DNA from: Flammeovirgaceae bacterium UBA6059
GTDB lineage: Bacteria > Bacteroidota > Bacteroidia > Cytophagales > Cyclobacteriaceae
NCBI GenBank assembly: GCA_002435755.1
Contig: DIYH01000017.1
Coordinates: forward strand, 223,150 to 287,149
Direction: 5' to 3'
Length of the DNA: 64,000 bases
Under the pieces are notes generated by a model. The model saw nothing but the letters and a program-made list of their open reading frames with translations. It did no database searches and was not told the DNA's origin. The position numbers and the translations under genes are program-made. Shown piece after piece: positions 36,472 through 46,059 of the stretch. How positions within the stretch are numbered: position 1 is the stretch's first letter; every line of letters starts with the position of its first letter.

Positions 36472-37525
36472 TATTGATGTTGTTTAAGTCTTCGAAAGCC
36501 GACTTGAGGCGCTTGACGAAGTTCTTTTCACCTTCTCGCAACCAAACACGAGGGTCATAGAACTTTTTGTTAGGTACATCATCACCATCAGGGTTTCCTA
36601 TCTGAGCTTGCAGATAACCTTCCTTGGTCTGATAGTAGTTTTTCACACCTTCCCAGAAAGCCCACTGCATATCTGTGTCTATGTTCATTTTGATAGCACC
36701 ATATTCTATGGCCTCTCTTATTTCTTCTCTTGTCGAGCCCGATCCGCCATGGAATACAAAGTTTACAGGATTAGGACCCGTACCAAACTTTTCCTGGATA
36801 TAGTCCTGCGAGTTTTTCAGGATGATAGGAGTAAGTTTCACATTACCAGGTTTGTACACGCCATGTACATTGCCGAATGCCGCAGCAACTGTAAAGTTAG
36901 GACTGATCTTCTTCAAGCGCTCATAAGAGTAAGAAACTTCCTCAGGTTGGGTATATAACTTGGAGTTGTCAATATCAGTATTGTCTACACCGTCCTCTTC
37001 GCCACCAGTCACACCAAGCTCAATCTCAAGGGTCATGCCCATGGCTGACATTCTTTCAAAATATTTGGCGCTGATATCAATGTTTTCTTCAATAGGCTCT
37101 TCTGATAAGTCTAACATGTGAGAACTGTAGAGAGGCTTGCCAGTTTTTTCAAAATGTTTCTCACCCGCATCGAGTAGTCCATCTACCCAGGGGAGTAGTT
37201 TTTTTGCGCAATGATCGGTGTGCATAATGACAGAAACACCATAATGCTCGGCCATCATATGTACGTGATGTGCGCCTGAAATAGCCCCTGCAATAGCAGC
37301 GGCCTGCCCGTCATTGCTCAGTGATTTGCCAGCGTTAAATACACCTCCACCATTTGAGAATTGGATGATAACGGGAGCGTTCAATTCTTTTGCAGTTTCC
37401 ATCACAGCGTTCATCGAGTTGGTACCGATTACATTCACTGCCGGAAGTGCAAAATTATTTTCGTTGGCGTAGTTGAATACCTCAGTTACTTCATCTCCTG
37501 ATAGTACGCCTGGTCTGAATTTCAT
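36461..37525 (-). CDS. fbaA: class II fructose-bisphosphate aldolase
   Basis: This zinc-dependent aldolase cleaves fructose 1,6-bisphosphate to dihydroxyacetone phosphate and glyceraldehyde 3-phosphate. It has about 354 residues, the length of the FbaA (class IIA) form. Visible features are VIIQFSNGGGVFNAGK near the start, the zinc-ligand region IMHTDHCAKKLLPWVDGLLD, the glycine-rich VFHGGSGSTREEIREA, and a NIDTDMQWAFW stretch that lines the phosphate site. The frame extends upstream through a TTG at 37555, but the ATG at 37525 gives the normal start MKFRPGVLSG. It lies divergent from lacI, next to the GH13 genes, and connects sugar catabolism to glycolysis. Confidence 0.93.
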   Translation of the reverse strand: MKFRPGVLSGDEVTEVFNYANENNFALPAVNVIGTNSMNAVMETAKELNAPVIIQFSNGGGVFNAGKSLSNDGQAAAIAGAISGAHHVHMMAEHYGVSVIMHTDHCAKKLLPWVDGLLDAGEKHFEKTGKPLYSSHMLDLSEEPIEENIDISAKYFERMSAMGMTLEIELGVTGGEEDGVDNTDIDNSKLYTQPEEVSYSYERLKKISPNFTVAAAFGNVHGVYKPGNVKLTPIILKNSQDYIQEKFGTGPNPVNFVFHGGSGSTREEIREAIEYGAIKMNIDTDMQWAFWEGVKNYYQTKEGYLQAQIGNPDGDDVPNKKFYDPRVWLREGEKNFVKRLKSAFEDLNNINTNA

Positions 37526-37629
37526 GCTAAAAGTTTTTGGTTTACGATCAAACAAAGATATTAATCCGTGTCATTTATGTGATGCCTTTAGACTAATTTT
37601 AGATATGGTCAGCATTGATAATTAAGTAC

Positions 37630-38658
37630 ATGGATACCAAGGGAAGACCGATCACAATCAAGGATATTGCCCGTGAACTCGATATATCTCCGTCGACTGT
37701 ATCAAGGGCGCTAAAAGGCTATGATACCATAAGCGAAAAGACGAGAAAAGCAGTCCAAGAGTTGGCTGATAAATACGACTACCAACCCAATTCGATTGCT
37801 CTCAGCTTAAGACAACAGCGGTCCAATACCATTGGCGTGATCATTCCTGAGATCGTTCATTTTTTCTTCAGCACTGTGATCAGTGGGATAGAGGATGTTG
37901 CCTACCAGGCCGGCTACAATGTGATCATTTCTCAGACCAACGAATCAGTAGAACGGGAGATATCAGATGCTAAAGCACTCTTGCGCAGCAGGGTGGATGG
38001 ATTGCTGATATCCCTTAGCAGGGAAACGCATAACTACGATCATTTTAAAGAGCTGTACGATAGAGGGGTGCCGATGGTATTCTTCGATCGTATTTGTCCA
38101 GAGATTGAAACTGATCGGGTTGTCGTTGATGACCGGAATGGTTCTAAGGAAGGAGTACAACATTTGATCGATGTGGGTTGCAAGCGCATTGCTCACCTTA
38201 TGGGGCCACCTGATCTCATGATCACCGAAAACCGCCTTGGGGGCTATAAAGATGCTTTAGAAAACAATGGCATTCAATATGATCCAAGTCTTGTAGTGGT
38301 CTGCGATGACGGCACGGTCGACCAGGCGATAGAGTGCACCAAATCATTGTTAGACCTACCGGAAAGGCCTGATGCGATCTTTGCCAATAATGATGTCAGT
38401 GCCATGGGAGCTGTTAAAGCCATTTATGAAGCAGGGCTTTCAGTACCGGAAGACGTAGCTGTACTTGGTTTCAGTGACTGGCAATTCGCTTCTTTAGTTC
38501 GGCCTTCTCTTACTTCTATTCACCAGCCGGGGTATGAAATCGGACAGACGGCTGCACGTTTGTTCATAGAGCAAATCGAAGGAGCAGATGGATTTGCTGA
38601 ACCTAAAACAGAAGTACTAAAAACAGAATTGGTGGTACGCGAATCAACTCAGCGCTAA
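37630..38658 (+). CDS. LacI family transcriptional regulator
   Basis: This is a sugar-responsive repressor of about 342 residues. The N-terminal helix-turn-helix is typical (ITIKDIARELDISPSTVSRA, then the hinge helix around PNSIALSLRQQ). A periplasmic-binding-protein-like effector domain follows (NTIGVIIPEIVHFFFSTVIS, FDRICPEIETDRVVVDDRNG, and VLGFSDWQFASLVRPSLTSI). The ATG at 37630 is preferred to the TTG at 37615. It is divergent from fbaA and directly upstream of the sugar transporter and malQ. It most likely controls the alpha-glucan locus; two candidate operators lie immediately downstream of it. It carries one copy of the dispersed 10-mer. Confidence 0.9.
   Translation: MDTKGRPITIKDIARELDISPSTVSRALKGYDTISEKTRKAVQELADKYDYQPNSIALSLRQQRSNTIGVIIPEIVHFFFSTVISGIEDVAYQAGYNVIISQTNESVEREISDAKALLRSRVDGLLISLSRETHNYDHFKELYDRGVPMVFFDRICPEIETDRVVVDDRNGSKEGVQHLIDVGCKRIAHLMGPPDLMITENRLGGYKDALENNGIQYDPSLVVVCDDGTVDQAIECTKSLLDLPERPDAIFANNDVSAMGAVKAIYEAGLSVPEDVAVLGFSDWQFASLVRPSLTSIHQPGYEIGQTAARLFIEQIEGADGFAEPKTEVLKTELVVRESTQR
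38355..38364 (+). repeat. dispersed 10-mer CCTACCGGAA, copy 11
   Basis: This exact copy in lacI is read as Leu-Pro-Glu (LDLPERP), preceded by A and followed by A. A related TACCGGAA lies 78 bases further on (near 38433). Confidence 0.75.
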
Positions 38659-38666
38659 ATTCTATG

Positions 38667-38676
38667 CAACCGATTG
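38667..38676 (+). promoter_or_regulatory. candidate LacI-type operator CAACCGATTG
   Basis: The sequence fits the CAAnCGnTTG core of many LacI-family operators. It lies just after the lacI stop codon and ~260 bases before the transporter gene. The match is short and could be chance. A similar word, CAACCGGTTG, lies at 43523-43532. Confidence 0.3.
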
Positions 38677-38848
38677 AAATTGTATTATAAAAGCTTGATT
38701 AGCTCCATAAAGCACTTTAAGATTATCTTTTTAGTACTTTTTTTAGTTTATCACTGCTGAAAATTCCCTCGATTTATTTGCCTCTCTCTTTGCTAAAGTG
38801 TTAATTGCGTAGGCTCTGGTGAGACTCGTGTTGTCGAAATTTCAAGAG

Positions 38849-38866
38849 AGCAACAAGCTTGTTGCT
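38849..38866. promoter_or_regulatory. 18-bp perfect palindrome, candidate operator
   Basis: AGCAACAAGCTTGTTGCT is a perfect inverted repeat without a loop. It lies 60 bases upstream of the MFS transporter ATG, in a 267-base gap after lacI. The size and position fit an operator for the adjacent LacI-family repressor; the flanking AT-rich sequence has no coding frame that I can support. Confidence 0.5.
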
Positions 38867-38925
38867 ATTTTATCAATGAATTGTGATTCTCCAGAGCTGC
38901 AAAACATACTAGAACTGTACATGAT

Positions 38926-40272
38926 ATGAATAAACCGAAGTTAAGCACAGCTCAGATTTGGAACATGAGTATGGGTTTTTTGGGGATTCAATTTGGCTTT
39001 GCTTTACAAAACGCCAACGCAAGCCGTATCCTTCAAAATTTTGGGGCCGATGTGGAGCACCTGTCCTGGTTTTGGCTGGCTGCACCAGTGACAGGCCTTA
39101 TTGTCCAACCGATTATTGGGCACTACAGTGATAATACCTGGAATAGTCTTGGACGGAGAAAACCGTATTTCCTGACTGGCGCTATTCTAGCTTCGATTGC
39201 ACTGTGTCTCATGCCTAACTCAGGTTCGTTGGCAGCTTTCATTCCTCCAATGTTTGTGGGGGCAGGCATGCTTATGATCATGGATGCCTCTATCAACGTT
39301 GCAATGGAGCCTTTCCGTGCTCTGGTCGGAGATATGCTACCCTCTGAACAGCGTACTCAGGGATTTTCGGTTCAGGCAACCTTAATAGGTTTTGGTGCGG
39401 TAGTAGGATCTCTTTTGCCTTACATTTTAGCTGAATACATTGGTGTTTCTAAAGTAGCTCCTGACGGGGAGGTTCCGGATAATGTAATATTTAGCTTCTA
39501 CTTCGGTGCTTTTGTATTTCTATCTACCATTTTCTGGACTTTATCGAATACCAAAGAGTATTCTCCAGAGCAATTGGCCAAATTCAATGACGATGAACTG
39601 CTGGAGTCTGATGAGGAGAAACCTCAATTGAAAGATATCTTGAGAGATTTCGCCTCTATGCCAAGTACGATGAAACAATTGGGTGTTGTTCAGTTCTTTT
39701 CTTGGTTTGCGTTTTTTTCGATGTGGGTCTTTTGCACTCCTGCTATTGCTCAGCATGTTTTTGGTACTGCTATTGAGGACGTGAAATCAGTACAGTACAA
39801 TGATGCGGCAAACTGGGTGAACGTGATGTTTGGAGTTTACAATGGTGTAGCAGCAATTTTTGCATTTGCACTACCGGTTGTAGCTTCAAAAATAGGGAGA
39901 AAGAAAACTCACTCTGCTGCATTGCTCGCAGGTGGTTTGGGAATGCTCTCAATATACTTTGCGCCTAATCAGTATTTTTTGCTCATTTCGATGGCACTAA
40001 TCGGTTTTGCGTGGGCTAGCATCCTATCAGTTCCGTATGCCATACTAGCTGGGGCTATTCCTTCTGGTAAGATGGGTATCTATATGGGTATTTTTAACTT
40101 TTTCATTGTGATACCTCAAATAGTCAATGGTATCATTGGAGGACCTATAGTGAAACGCATTTACGATTCAGAAGCTATTTTTGCTCTGGTTCTTGCAGGC
40201 ATTTCCTTGCTTGTAGCAGCAGTTACCGTCAACTTTGTGGAAGACAAAGACGAGGTGGTAACCACCGATTAA
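38926..40272 (+). CDS. MFS transporter, sugar (maltose/oligosaccharide) type
   Basis: This is a 448-residue carrier with about 12 predicted membrane helices. The sequence resembles the glycoside-pentoside/SLC45-like sugar transporters common in Bacteroidota glucan loci: SMGFLGIQFGFALQNANASR at the start, IGHYSDNTWNSLGRRKPYFL after the second helix, and GKMGIYMGIFNFFIVIPQIV in the last third. It probably imports maltose or maltodextrin across the inner membrane by symport. It is followed after 33 bases by the glucanotransferase gene, so the two form a unit under the putative LacI operator. Confidence 0.88.
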   Translation: MNKPKLSTAQIWNMSMGFLGIQFGFALQNANASRILQNFGADVEHLSWFWLAAPVTGLIVQPIIGHYSDNTWNSLGRRKPYFLTGAILASIALCLMPNSGSLAAFIPPMFVGAGMLMIMDASINVAMEPFRALVGDMLPSEQRTQGFSVQATLIGFGAVVGSLLPYILAEYIGVSKVAPDGEVPDNVIFSFYFGAFVFLSTIFWTLSNTKEYSPEQLAKFNDDELLESDEEKPQLKDILRDFASMPSTMKQLGVVQFFSWFAFFSMWVFCTPAIAQHVFGTAIEDVKSVQYNDAANWVNVMFGVYNGVAAIFAFALPVVASKIGRKKTHSAALLAGGLGMLSIYFAPNQYFLLISMALIGFAWASILSVPYAILAGAIPSGKMGIYMGIFNFFIVIPQIVNGIIGGPIVKRIYDSEAIFALVLAGISLLVAAVTVNFVEDKDEVVTTD

Positions 40273-40305
40273 TTTCAACAACGTATTACTGACTTTTACA
40301 AAAGC

Positions 40306-43044
40306 ATGAAGCTAAAGTTTAGTATTGACTATCGCACCGTTTGGGGTCAGCGACTTTTTGTTTGTGGATCATTGCCAGAGCTAGGCGAGTGGAATGAGGA
40401 CAATGCAGTACCTATGATTCCGGGTGCCGGAGAACAGTGGGAACTGGAGATCGATGTAGAAATGACTAAGGTCAAATCGATTGACTACAAGTACTTTATT
40501 CTTGATGAGCGCTATGAGATAGTGACATGGGAGTTTGGTGACAATAGAAATGTAGAGATCGACACGAAGAAGTTTGACAGTATTCATTTGAGGGATTTTT
40601 GGAGACCAGTAGATGACCCACTTAACAATCTCTATACTGCACCTTTTAAAAATGCCTTTTTCAATAGAAATGCGGACAAGAAAAAGACTACAAAATATGC
40701 TGCGAGCAAGAGCTATGTTAGGTTTCAGATCAGAGCACCTCGCGTAGGGGTCGGCTACAAAATATGTGTGGTAGGTGGGCATCCGAACTTAGGCAACTGG
40801 GATGAGAAAAAAGCGCTTGTACTCGACAGCACTGGTTTTCCTAGTTGGTCAGGTGAAATTGCGGTAAATGCGAACGAACTACCTATTGAATACAAGTACG
40901 GCATCTATGATACTAAAGAGAAAAGAATCGTGACCTGGGAGGCCAGGGACAATCGATACTTACCTATTCAGGGAGATAAGGACCCCAAGCGGCTGACGGT
41001 TTGGACAGATGAGTACTTCGTGTATCCAGTGGGCAACTGGAAAGCCACAGGTGTGGCAATCCCTGTTTTTAGCATTCGCTCTGAAAAAGGTACAGGGGTA
41101 GGAGAGTTTTCAGACCTTAAGCTACTTGTGGACTGGGCAAAGAAGACGGGCATGCGACTAGTCCAGGTCCTACCGGTAAATGATACCGTGGCGATGCACA
41201 GCTGGACCGATAGTTATCCTTATGCAGCCATCTCGGTTTATGCGTTGCACCCTATTTATGGTAACCTTCAGGCTATTGGTAAGCTGAAGGACAAGAACAA
41301 GCAAAAAGAAGTTGAAGAGACAGCAGCCAGGCTGAACTTACGGGACCATGTGGATTATGCCGAGGTGATGAACATCAAGTCCAGGTACTACAAGTGGGCC
41401 TATGATGAGCAAAAAGATAGGTTCCTCAAGAGTAAGGACTTTCAGACATTCTTCAAGGCCAATAAACACTGGTTGGAGCCGTATGCCGTATTCTCTTTTC
41501 TCAGGGACAAGTTCGGCACACCGGATTTTACGCAATGGGAGGAGTACGCTGATTTTGATTTGAAGAAAATCAATAAGCTGACCAGACCATCAAGCAAAAC
41601 GTATGATCATATAGCTGTTCATTATTTTATACAGTATCATCTTGATAAGCAGCTAACCGAAGCTACGAACTACGGCCGTGAGCATGGAGTAGTACTTAAG
41701 GGCGATATTCCGATAGGTATCTACCGCAATAGTGTAGATGCATGGATGTATCCGGAGCTTTTTAATATGGAATGTCAGGCAGGAGCTCCACCTGATGATT
41801 TTTCTGTCTCAGGACAGAACTGGGGATTCCCAACCTACAACTGGGATGAGATGGCTAAAGACGGCTTTCAGTGGTGGAAAGGCCGCTTACAGAAAATGGC
41901 TGATTATTTTGATGTATTCAGGATAGACCATATTCTCGGTTTCTTCCGTATATGGGAGATCCCTGGTGATGGTGTAGAAGGTACGATGGGTCATTTCAAT
42001 CCTTCCCTTGCTTTTTCCGTTCAGGAAATCTACAACTGGGGCGTCAATTTCGATCTGGATCGTATGTGCAAGCCCTACATTCGAGAGCACATGTTGTCTG
42101 AAATATTTCATGAGCATGCTGACAGGGTAAAGCACGAGTATTTGGAGGATCATTTCCCCAGCCAGTTCAGGTTGAGAGAGGACTATAATTCTCAGAAGAA
42201 GGTCCAGAACTATTTTGATGGCTTGATCAAGAATGACCCTGAGGGTACCGGATACTATGAGTTCATCAGAAATGGCCTGTACCAGCTGATAGGTGAGGTA
42301 CTATTCTTCGAAGCACCGTTTACAAATGGAGAAGGCTGGAACCCTCGCGTAGGTATGCAAAACACATACTCATTCAGAGAGCTTGATGATCACACTCGCA
42401 ATAGCCTCGACCAACTCTATATTCACTATTTCTACAAACGCCATAATGAGTTTTGGAGAGAGAAAGCAATGGAAAAGCTGCCAGCTTTGAAATCTGCGAC
42501 TGAGATGCTTATCTGTGGAGAGGACCTGGGTATGGTACCTGATAGCGTGCCTGGAGTTATGAATGAGCTTTCCATTCTCAGCCTGGCCATTCAGCGCATG
42601 CCTAACGATTCATCGATGGAGTTTTGGCACCCTGCGGATACGCCATATCTATCAGTTTGTAGCACTTCCAGTCATGACACTTCCACACTGCGGGGTTGGT
42701 GGGAAGAAGATAGTGCTAAGACGCAGCGTTTTTATAATAGCGTCTTGGGCAACTGGGGTGAGGCACCTGCCTTTTGCGAGCCTTGGGTAGCCACCCAGGT
42801 GATCAACCAGCATTTGTACTCTCCAAGTATGTGGTCTATCTTCCCTTTGCAGGATTTACTGGCCATGGACGGTCAGTTGAGAAGAGAGAACCCGGAAGAG
42901 GAGCGTATCAATATACCTGCGAACCCAAAGCACTACTGGAAGTACAGGATGCATATAAGCCTAGAGCGACTGCTTGAGCAAGATGGATACAATGGATTTC
43001 TCAGACAGTTGAATGATCGAAGCGGGCGGAATGCTGATTATTGA
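40306..43044 (+). CDS. malQ: 4-alpha-glucanotransferase with two N-terminal CBM20-like domains
   Basis: This GH77 amylomaltase has 912 residues, longer than the ~700 of E. coli MalQ. It transfers glucan units between maltodextrins in the cytosol. Two starch-binding CBM20-like domains lie at about residues 1-105 (FVCGSLPELGEW) and 135-240 (VVGGHPNLGNWDEKKALVL). The GH77 core follows, with VLPVNDTVAMHSWTDSYPYA, LKGDIPIGI, RIDHILGFFRIWEIP (nucleophile Asp) and CGEDLGMVPDSVPGVM (acid Glu). The two-CBM layout matches the plant DPE2-like class. Its stop overlaps the convergent small gene by 7 bases. It completes the intracellular step of the alpha-glucan locus. Confidence 0.93.
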   Translation: MKLKFSIDYRTVWGQRLFVCGSLPELGEWNEDNAVPMIPGAGEQWELEIDVEMTKVKSIDYKYFILDERYEIVTWEFGDNRNVEIDTKKFDSIHLRDFWRPVDDPLNNLYTAPFKNAFFNRNADKKKTTKYAASKSYVRFQIRAPRVGVGYKICVVGGHPNLGNWDEKKALVLDSTGFPSWSGEIAVNANELPIEYKYGIYDTKEKRIVTWEARDNRYLPIQGDKDPKRLTVWTDEYFVYPVGNWKATGVAIPVFSIRSEKGTGVGEFSDLKLLVDWAKKTGMRLVQVLPVNDTVAMHSWTDSYPYAAISVYALHPIYGNLQAIGKLKDKNKQKEVEETAARLNLRDHVDYAEVMNIKSRYYKWAYDEQKDRFLKSKDFQTFFKANKHWLEPYAVFSFLRDKFGTPDFTQWEEYADFDLKKINKLTRPSSKTYDHIAVHYFIQYHLDKQLTEATNYGREHGVVLKGDIPIGIYRNSVDAWMYPELFNMECQAGAPPDDFSVSGQNWGFPTYNWDEMAKDGFQWWKGRLQKMADYFDVFRIDHILGFFRIWEIPGDGVEGTMGHFNPSLAFSVQEIYNWGVNFDLDRMCKPYIREHMLSEIFHEHADRVKHEYLEDHFPSQFRLREDYNSQKKVQNYFDGLIKNDPEGTGYYEFIRNGLYQLIGEVLFFEAPFTNGEGWNPRVGMQNTYSFRELDDHTRNSLDQLYIHYFYKRHNEFWREKAMEKLPALKSATEMLICGEDLGMVPDSVPGVMNELSILSLAIQRMPNDSSMEFWHPADTPYLSVCSTSSHDTSTLRGWWEEDSAKTQRFYNSVLGNWGEAPAFCEPWVATQVINQHLYSPSMWSIFPLQDLLAMDGQLRRENPEEERINIPANPKHYWKYRMHISLERLLEQDGYNGFLRQLNDRSGRNADY

Positions 43045-43418
43045 TACTCAGGTTGGTAGTTTGTGAAATACACCTCATTAGAGCTGTTGAGTGCGTTGAA
43101 CCGGATTTGAACGATAACGGGTGAGTTTTCATCACTTTCACATTCTGTATGACCTGAGATGTAGTAGTGGAAGAACGTCTGGCTCCTGTTGTACAGCTCT
43201 TGCTCGTCTGGCTTACCCAGGAAGTACTTGATGTCATTTTGACTGTAACCCAGCAAGAGATCTTTATGCTCAAACAGGTTAGAGGCTGCTTCTTGTCTTA
43301 GACCTTCGCATCCATTTTTGTCCAGCGACCACTGAGCGGCATTAAAGCCCGGTATTTCTGGTTGCGCCAGACCACAACTGGATAGGATCGCCAAAGCACA
43401 CCACATGAGATTTTTCAT
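43038..43418 (-). CDS. putative lipoprotein of unknown function
   Basis: This protein of about 126 residues has a signal peptide with a lipobox-like end (ALAILSSCG), so it is probably a membrane-anchored lipoprotein. The mature part contains LGYSQNDIKYFLGKPDE, a pattern seen in small SmpA/OmlA-like domains, but I am not sure of the match. The frame is open to 43490; the ATG at 43418 places the signal peptide at the start. Its stop overlaps the malQ stop region by 7 bases in a tail-to-tail arrangement. Confidence 0.55.
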   Translation of the reverse strand: MKNLMWCALAILSSCGLAQPEIPGFNAAQWSLDKNGCEGLRQEAASNLFEHKDLLLGYSQNDIKYFLGKPDEQELYNRSQTFFHYYISGHTECESDENSPVIVQIRFNALNSSNEVYFTNYQPEYQ

Positions 43419-43557
43419 ATAGTCCATAACTTGATTTTGGACATGGGGTTTAATTTTTGGTAAATGATTGTTAGAACAAGAAAAAACCATAAATGAGGAT
43501 TAGTTTTGAACTCAATTCAATACAACCGGTTGCCATTGGGTTTGATAGATTGACCAC

Positions 43558-44022
43558 ATGCAAAGAATCCTTAAGTTCACTCGTTTACTTTCCATTATTC
43601 TATTTCTCGGCGTTCTTCTTTTTGTTTATGCGTACCTGCCCGAACAGGTCGGGATAGACGCAGATGCGCAGAATGAATTCTCCACTTTTATAGACAAAGA
43701 AGTGTTTTTTTATGTTGCTGTCACCATCTTTCTTCTAGTCAATATCATCTTTGTCGTTTTTGCTAACCTGATGCAAATGCTAAAGGTGAGCTCAGACGGT
43801 TTCTTTAGATCAGATGAGTTTAAAGAGAGCATACACAACTGGTTTATAAGCTTTGGGTTAGTCATCAATCTTTTCCTGATTTCGGTAGTAGCTTTTATTG
43901 GCTTTTTCAACAATGCTGACTACTACAACATCGCATCTTTCAGTGCTTTCGCCTATGTAGGACAGGCGATGATTTTTATTTGGATAGTACTATTTTTCTA
44001 TCTTTTGATGCGAAGAAAGTAA
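43558..44022 (+). CDS. four-helix membrane protein of unknown function
   Basis: This protein of 154 residues has four predicted membrane helices: LLSIILFLGVLLFVYAY, VFFYVAVTIFLLVNIIFVVF, WFISFGLVINLFLISVVAFI and VGQAMIFIWIVLFFYLLM. There are no charged residues inside the helices and no catalytic motif. A LacI-core-like word CAACCGGTTG lies 26 bases before the start. The gene stands alone; ~170 bases separate it from parE. I do not recognise the family. Confidence 0.6.
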   Translation: MQRILKFTRLLSIILFLGVLLFVYAYLPEQVGIDADAQNEFSTFIDKEVFFYVAVTIFLLVNIIFVVFANLMQMLKVSSDGFFRSDEFKESIHNWFISFGLVINLFLISVVAFIGFFNNADYYNIASFSAFAYVGQAMIFIWIVLFFYLLMRRK

Positions 44023-44190
44023 TTCGCTTATTTTCAGTTGCTTACACTTCTTTAGCTCAACTATCAGTCTAATCAAAATGCCCTTTTTAGGCTGCTAAGA
44101 GTAATATTCCAACTTAGGAATTATTGGTAAACTTATTAGATTTACTAGGTTCTACACTTAGAAAATTACAATTTCTGCGCAGATTTAAGA

Positions 44191-46056
44191 ATGGCTGAAT
44201 TAGCGAATTACGACGAGGATAGTATAAGGTCACTAGACTGGAAAGAACATATCCGACTAAGACCAGGTATGTACATCGGCAAACTTGGAGATGGTGCTGC
44301 CATGGATGATGGTATCTATGTGTTGGTCAAGGAAGTGATCGACAATGCGATCGATGAGCACATGATGGGTTTTGGTAAAACCATCAACGTAAAGGTCACA
44401 GACCATCGTGTAGAGGTAAGAGATTACGGTAGAGGCATACCACTGGGTAAAGTAGTGGACTGTGTCTCAAAGATCAATACTGGTGGCAAATACGACTCTA
44501 CAGTATTCCAAAAGTCGGTAGGACTCAATGGAGTTGGTACAAAGGCTGTCAATGCGCTTTCTTCTTATTTTAAGGTGCAGTCTTACCGTGATGGTAAGAC
44601 GAAGTTGGCAGAGTTCAATCAAGGTGAGCTTACTAATGACCCCAAAGAAAGTAAGTCGGACGATCGCAATGGTACATCGGTGATATTCGAGCCTGACAAT
44701 ACTGTCTTTAAGAACTATCATTTCATACCTGAATATCTAGATAACCTGCTTTGGAACTATGCTTTCTTAAATGCCGGATTGACCATCAATTTTAATGGAA
44801 GGAAATTCCACTCGGAAAACGGCTTGTTGGATCTGCTCAAACGCAAAGCGGACGAAGAGAACCTGCGCTACCCTGTTATACATTTGAAAGGAGAGGATAT
44901 AGAGATAGCCTTATCTCATTCCAATCAATACGGAGAAGAGTATTATTCCTTTGTAAATGGGCAGTATACAACCCAGGGAGGCACGCATTTGGCTGCTTTA
45001 AGAGAGTCGCTGGTGAAGACGATGAGAGAGTTTTACAAGAAAGATTTTGATGCTACAGATGTGCGCGCCAGCATCATAGGTTCGATAGCTGTAAGAGTTC
45101 AAGAGCCGGTATTCGAGTCACAGACCAAGACCAAACTAGGTTCTCAGAACGTAGCGCCTCAAGGACCTACGATGAGGACATTCGTCAATGACTTTGTGAA
45201 AAAAGCGTTGGATGACTACTTGCATAAGCATCAGGAGACGGCTGATGCGTTGCTTAAGCGCATACTGCAGTCGGAGCGAGAGCGCAAAGAGATCGCTGGG
45301 ATCAAGAAGCTGGCTAACGAGAGGGCCAAAAAGGCCAACCTTCACAATAAGAAACTACGAGATTGCAGACTGCACTTCGATGATAAAAATGGGAAAGAAG
45401 AGTTGAAAGACCAGACCATGCTGTTCATTACCGAGGGAGACTCTGCAAGTGGCTCAATTACCAAGTCCCGTAATGTCCAGACTCAGGCCGTATTTAGCTT
45501 ACGAGGTAAACCTTTCAACTGTTTTGGCCATACCAAGAAAGTCGTTTATGAGAATGAAGAGTTTAACCTGCTCCAGCATGCACTGAATATCGAGGATGGG
45601 ATGGACGGCCTACGCTATCGCAAAATTGTAATCGCGACCGATGCAGACGTGGATGGCATGCATATTAGATTGCTCATGCTGACTTACTTTCTGCAGTTCT
45701 TTCCTGAGCTGGTGCGCAATGGTCACGTGTATATCCTCGAAACGCCATTATTCCGGGTACGGAACAAAAAGGAGACGATCTATTGCTACAGCATAGAAGA
45801 GAAAGAAAATGCTGTAGATCAGCTGGGAGGTAAGCCTGAGATTACGAGGTTCAAAGGGCTGGGAGAGATATCGCCTGATGAGTTTGGTGGGTTTATCGGA
45901 GAGGACATCAGGCTTGAGCCGATCATATTGAAGAAAGAAACCAAGATCAAAGACCTGCTGTCATTTTACATGGGTAAGAATACACCTGATCGCCAGCAAT
46001 TTATCATAGAAAAATTAAGAGTAGAGAAGGACCTACTGGAGGAGGAAGCAGCTTAA
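44191..46056 (+). CDS. parE: DNA topoisomerase IV subunit B
   Basis: This is the ATPase subunit of topoisomerase IV, which separates linked daughter chromosomes. It has 621 residues. Visible are the GHKL ATPase motifs (EVIDNAIDEHMMG, RDYGRGIPLG, VGLNGVGTKAVNALS), the transducer, and the Toprim domain with EGDSASGSITKSR, LRGKPFNCFG and the acidic DADVDGMHI. ParE in Bacteroidota has GDSASGS where GyrB has GDSAGGS, which fits. The gene is followed after 3 bases by parC, so the subunits are made from one transcript. No SusC/D or division gene is near. Confidence 0.95.
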   Translation: MAELANYDEDSIRSLDWKEHIRLRPGMYIGKLGDGAAMDDGIYVLVKEVIDNAIDEHMMGFGKTINVKVTDHRVEVRDYGRGIPLGKVVDCVSKINTGGKYDSTVFQKSVGLNGVGTKAVNALSSYFKVQSYRDGKTKLAEFNQGELTNDPKESKSDDRNGTSVIFEPDNTVFKNYHFIPEYLDNLLWNYAFLNAGLTINFNGRKFHSENGLLDLLKRKADEENLRYPVIHLKGEDIEIALSHSNQYGEEYYSFVNGQYTTQGGTHLAALRESLVKTMREFYKKDFDATDVRASIIGSIAVRVQEPVFESQTKTKLGSQNVAPQGPTMRTFVNDFVKKALDDYLHKHQETADALLKRILQSERERKEIAGIKKLANERAKKANLHNKKLRDCRLHFDDKNGKEELKDQTMLFITEGDSASGSITKSRNVQTQAVFSLRGKPFNCFGHTKKVVYENEEFNLLQHALNIEDGMDGLRYRKIVIATDADVDGMHIRLLMLTYFLQFFPELVRNGHVYILETPLFRVRNKKETIYCYSIEEKENAVDQLGGKPEITRFKGLGEISPDEFGGFIGEDIRLEPIILKKETKIKDLLSFYMGKNTPDRQQFIIEKLRVEKDLLEEEAA

Positions 46057-46059
46057 TAT

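Noticed and set aside
43523..43532. CAACCGGTTG as a LacI operator upstream of the four-helix membrane protein
   Set aside because: It fits the LacI core, but a 10-base palindrome is expected by chance at this scale and the gene has no visible link to sugar use.
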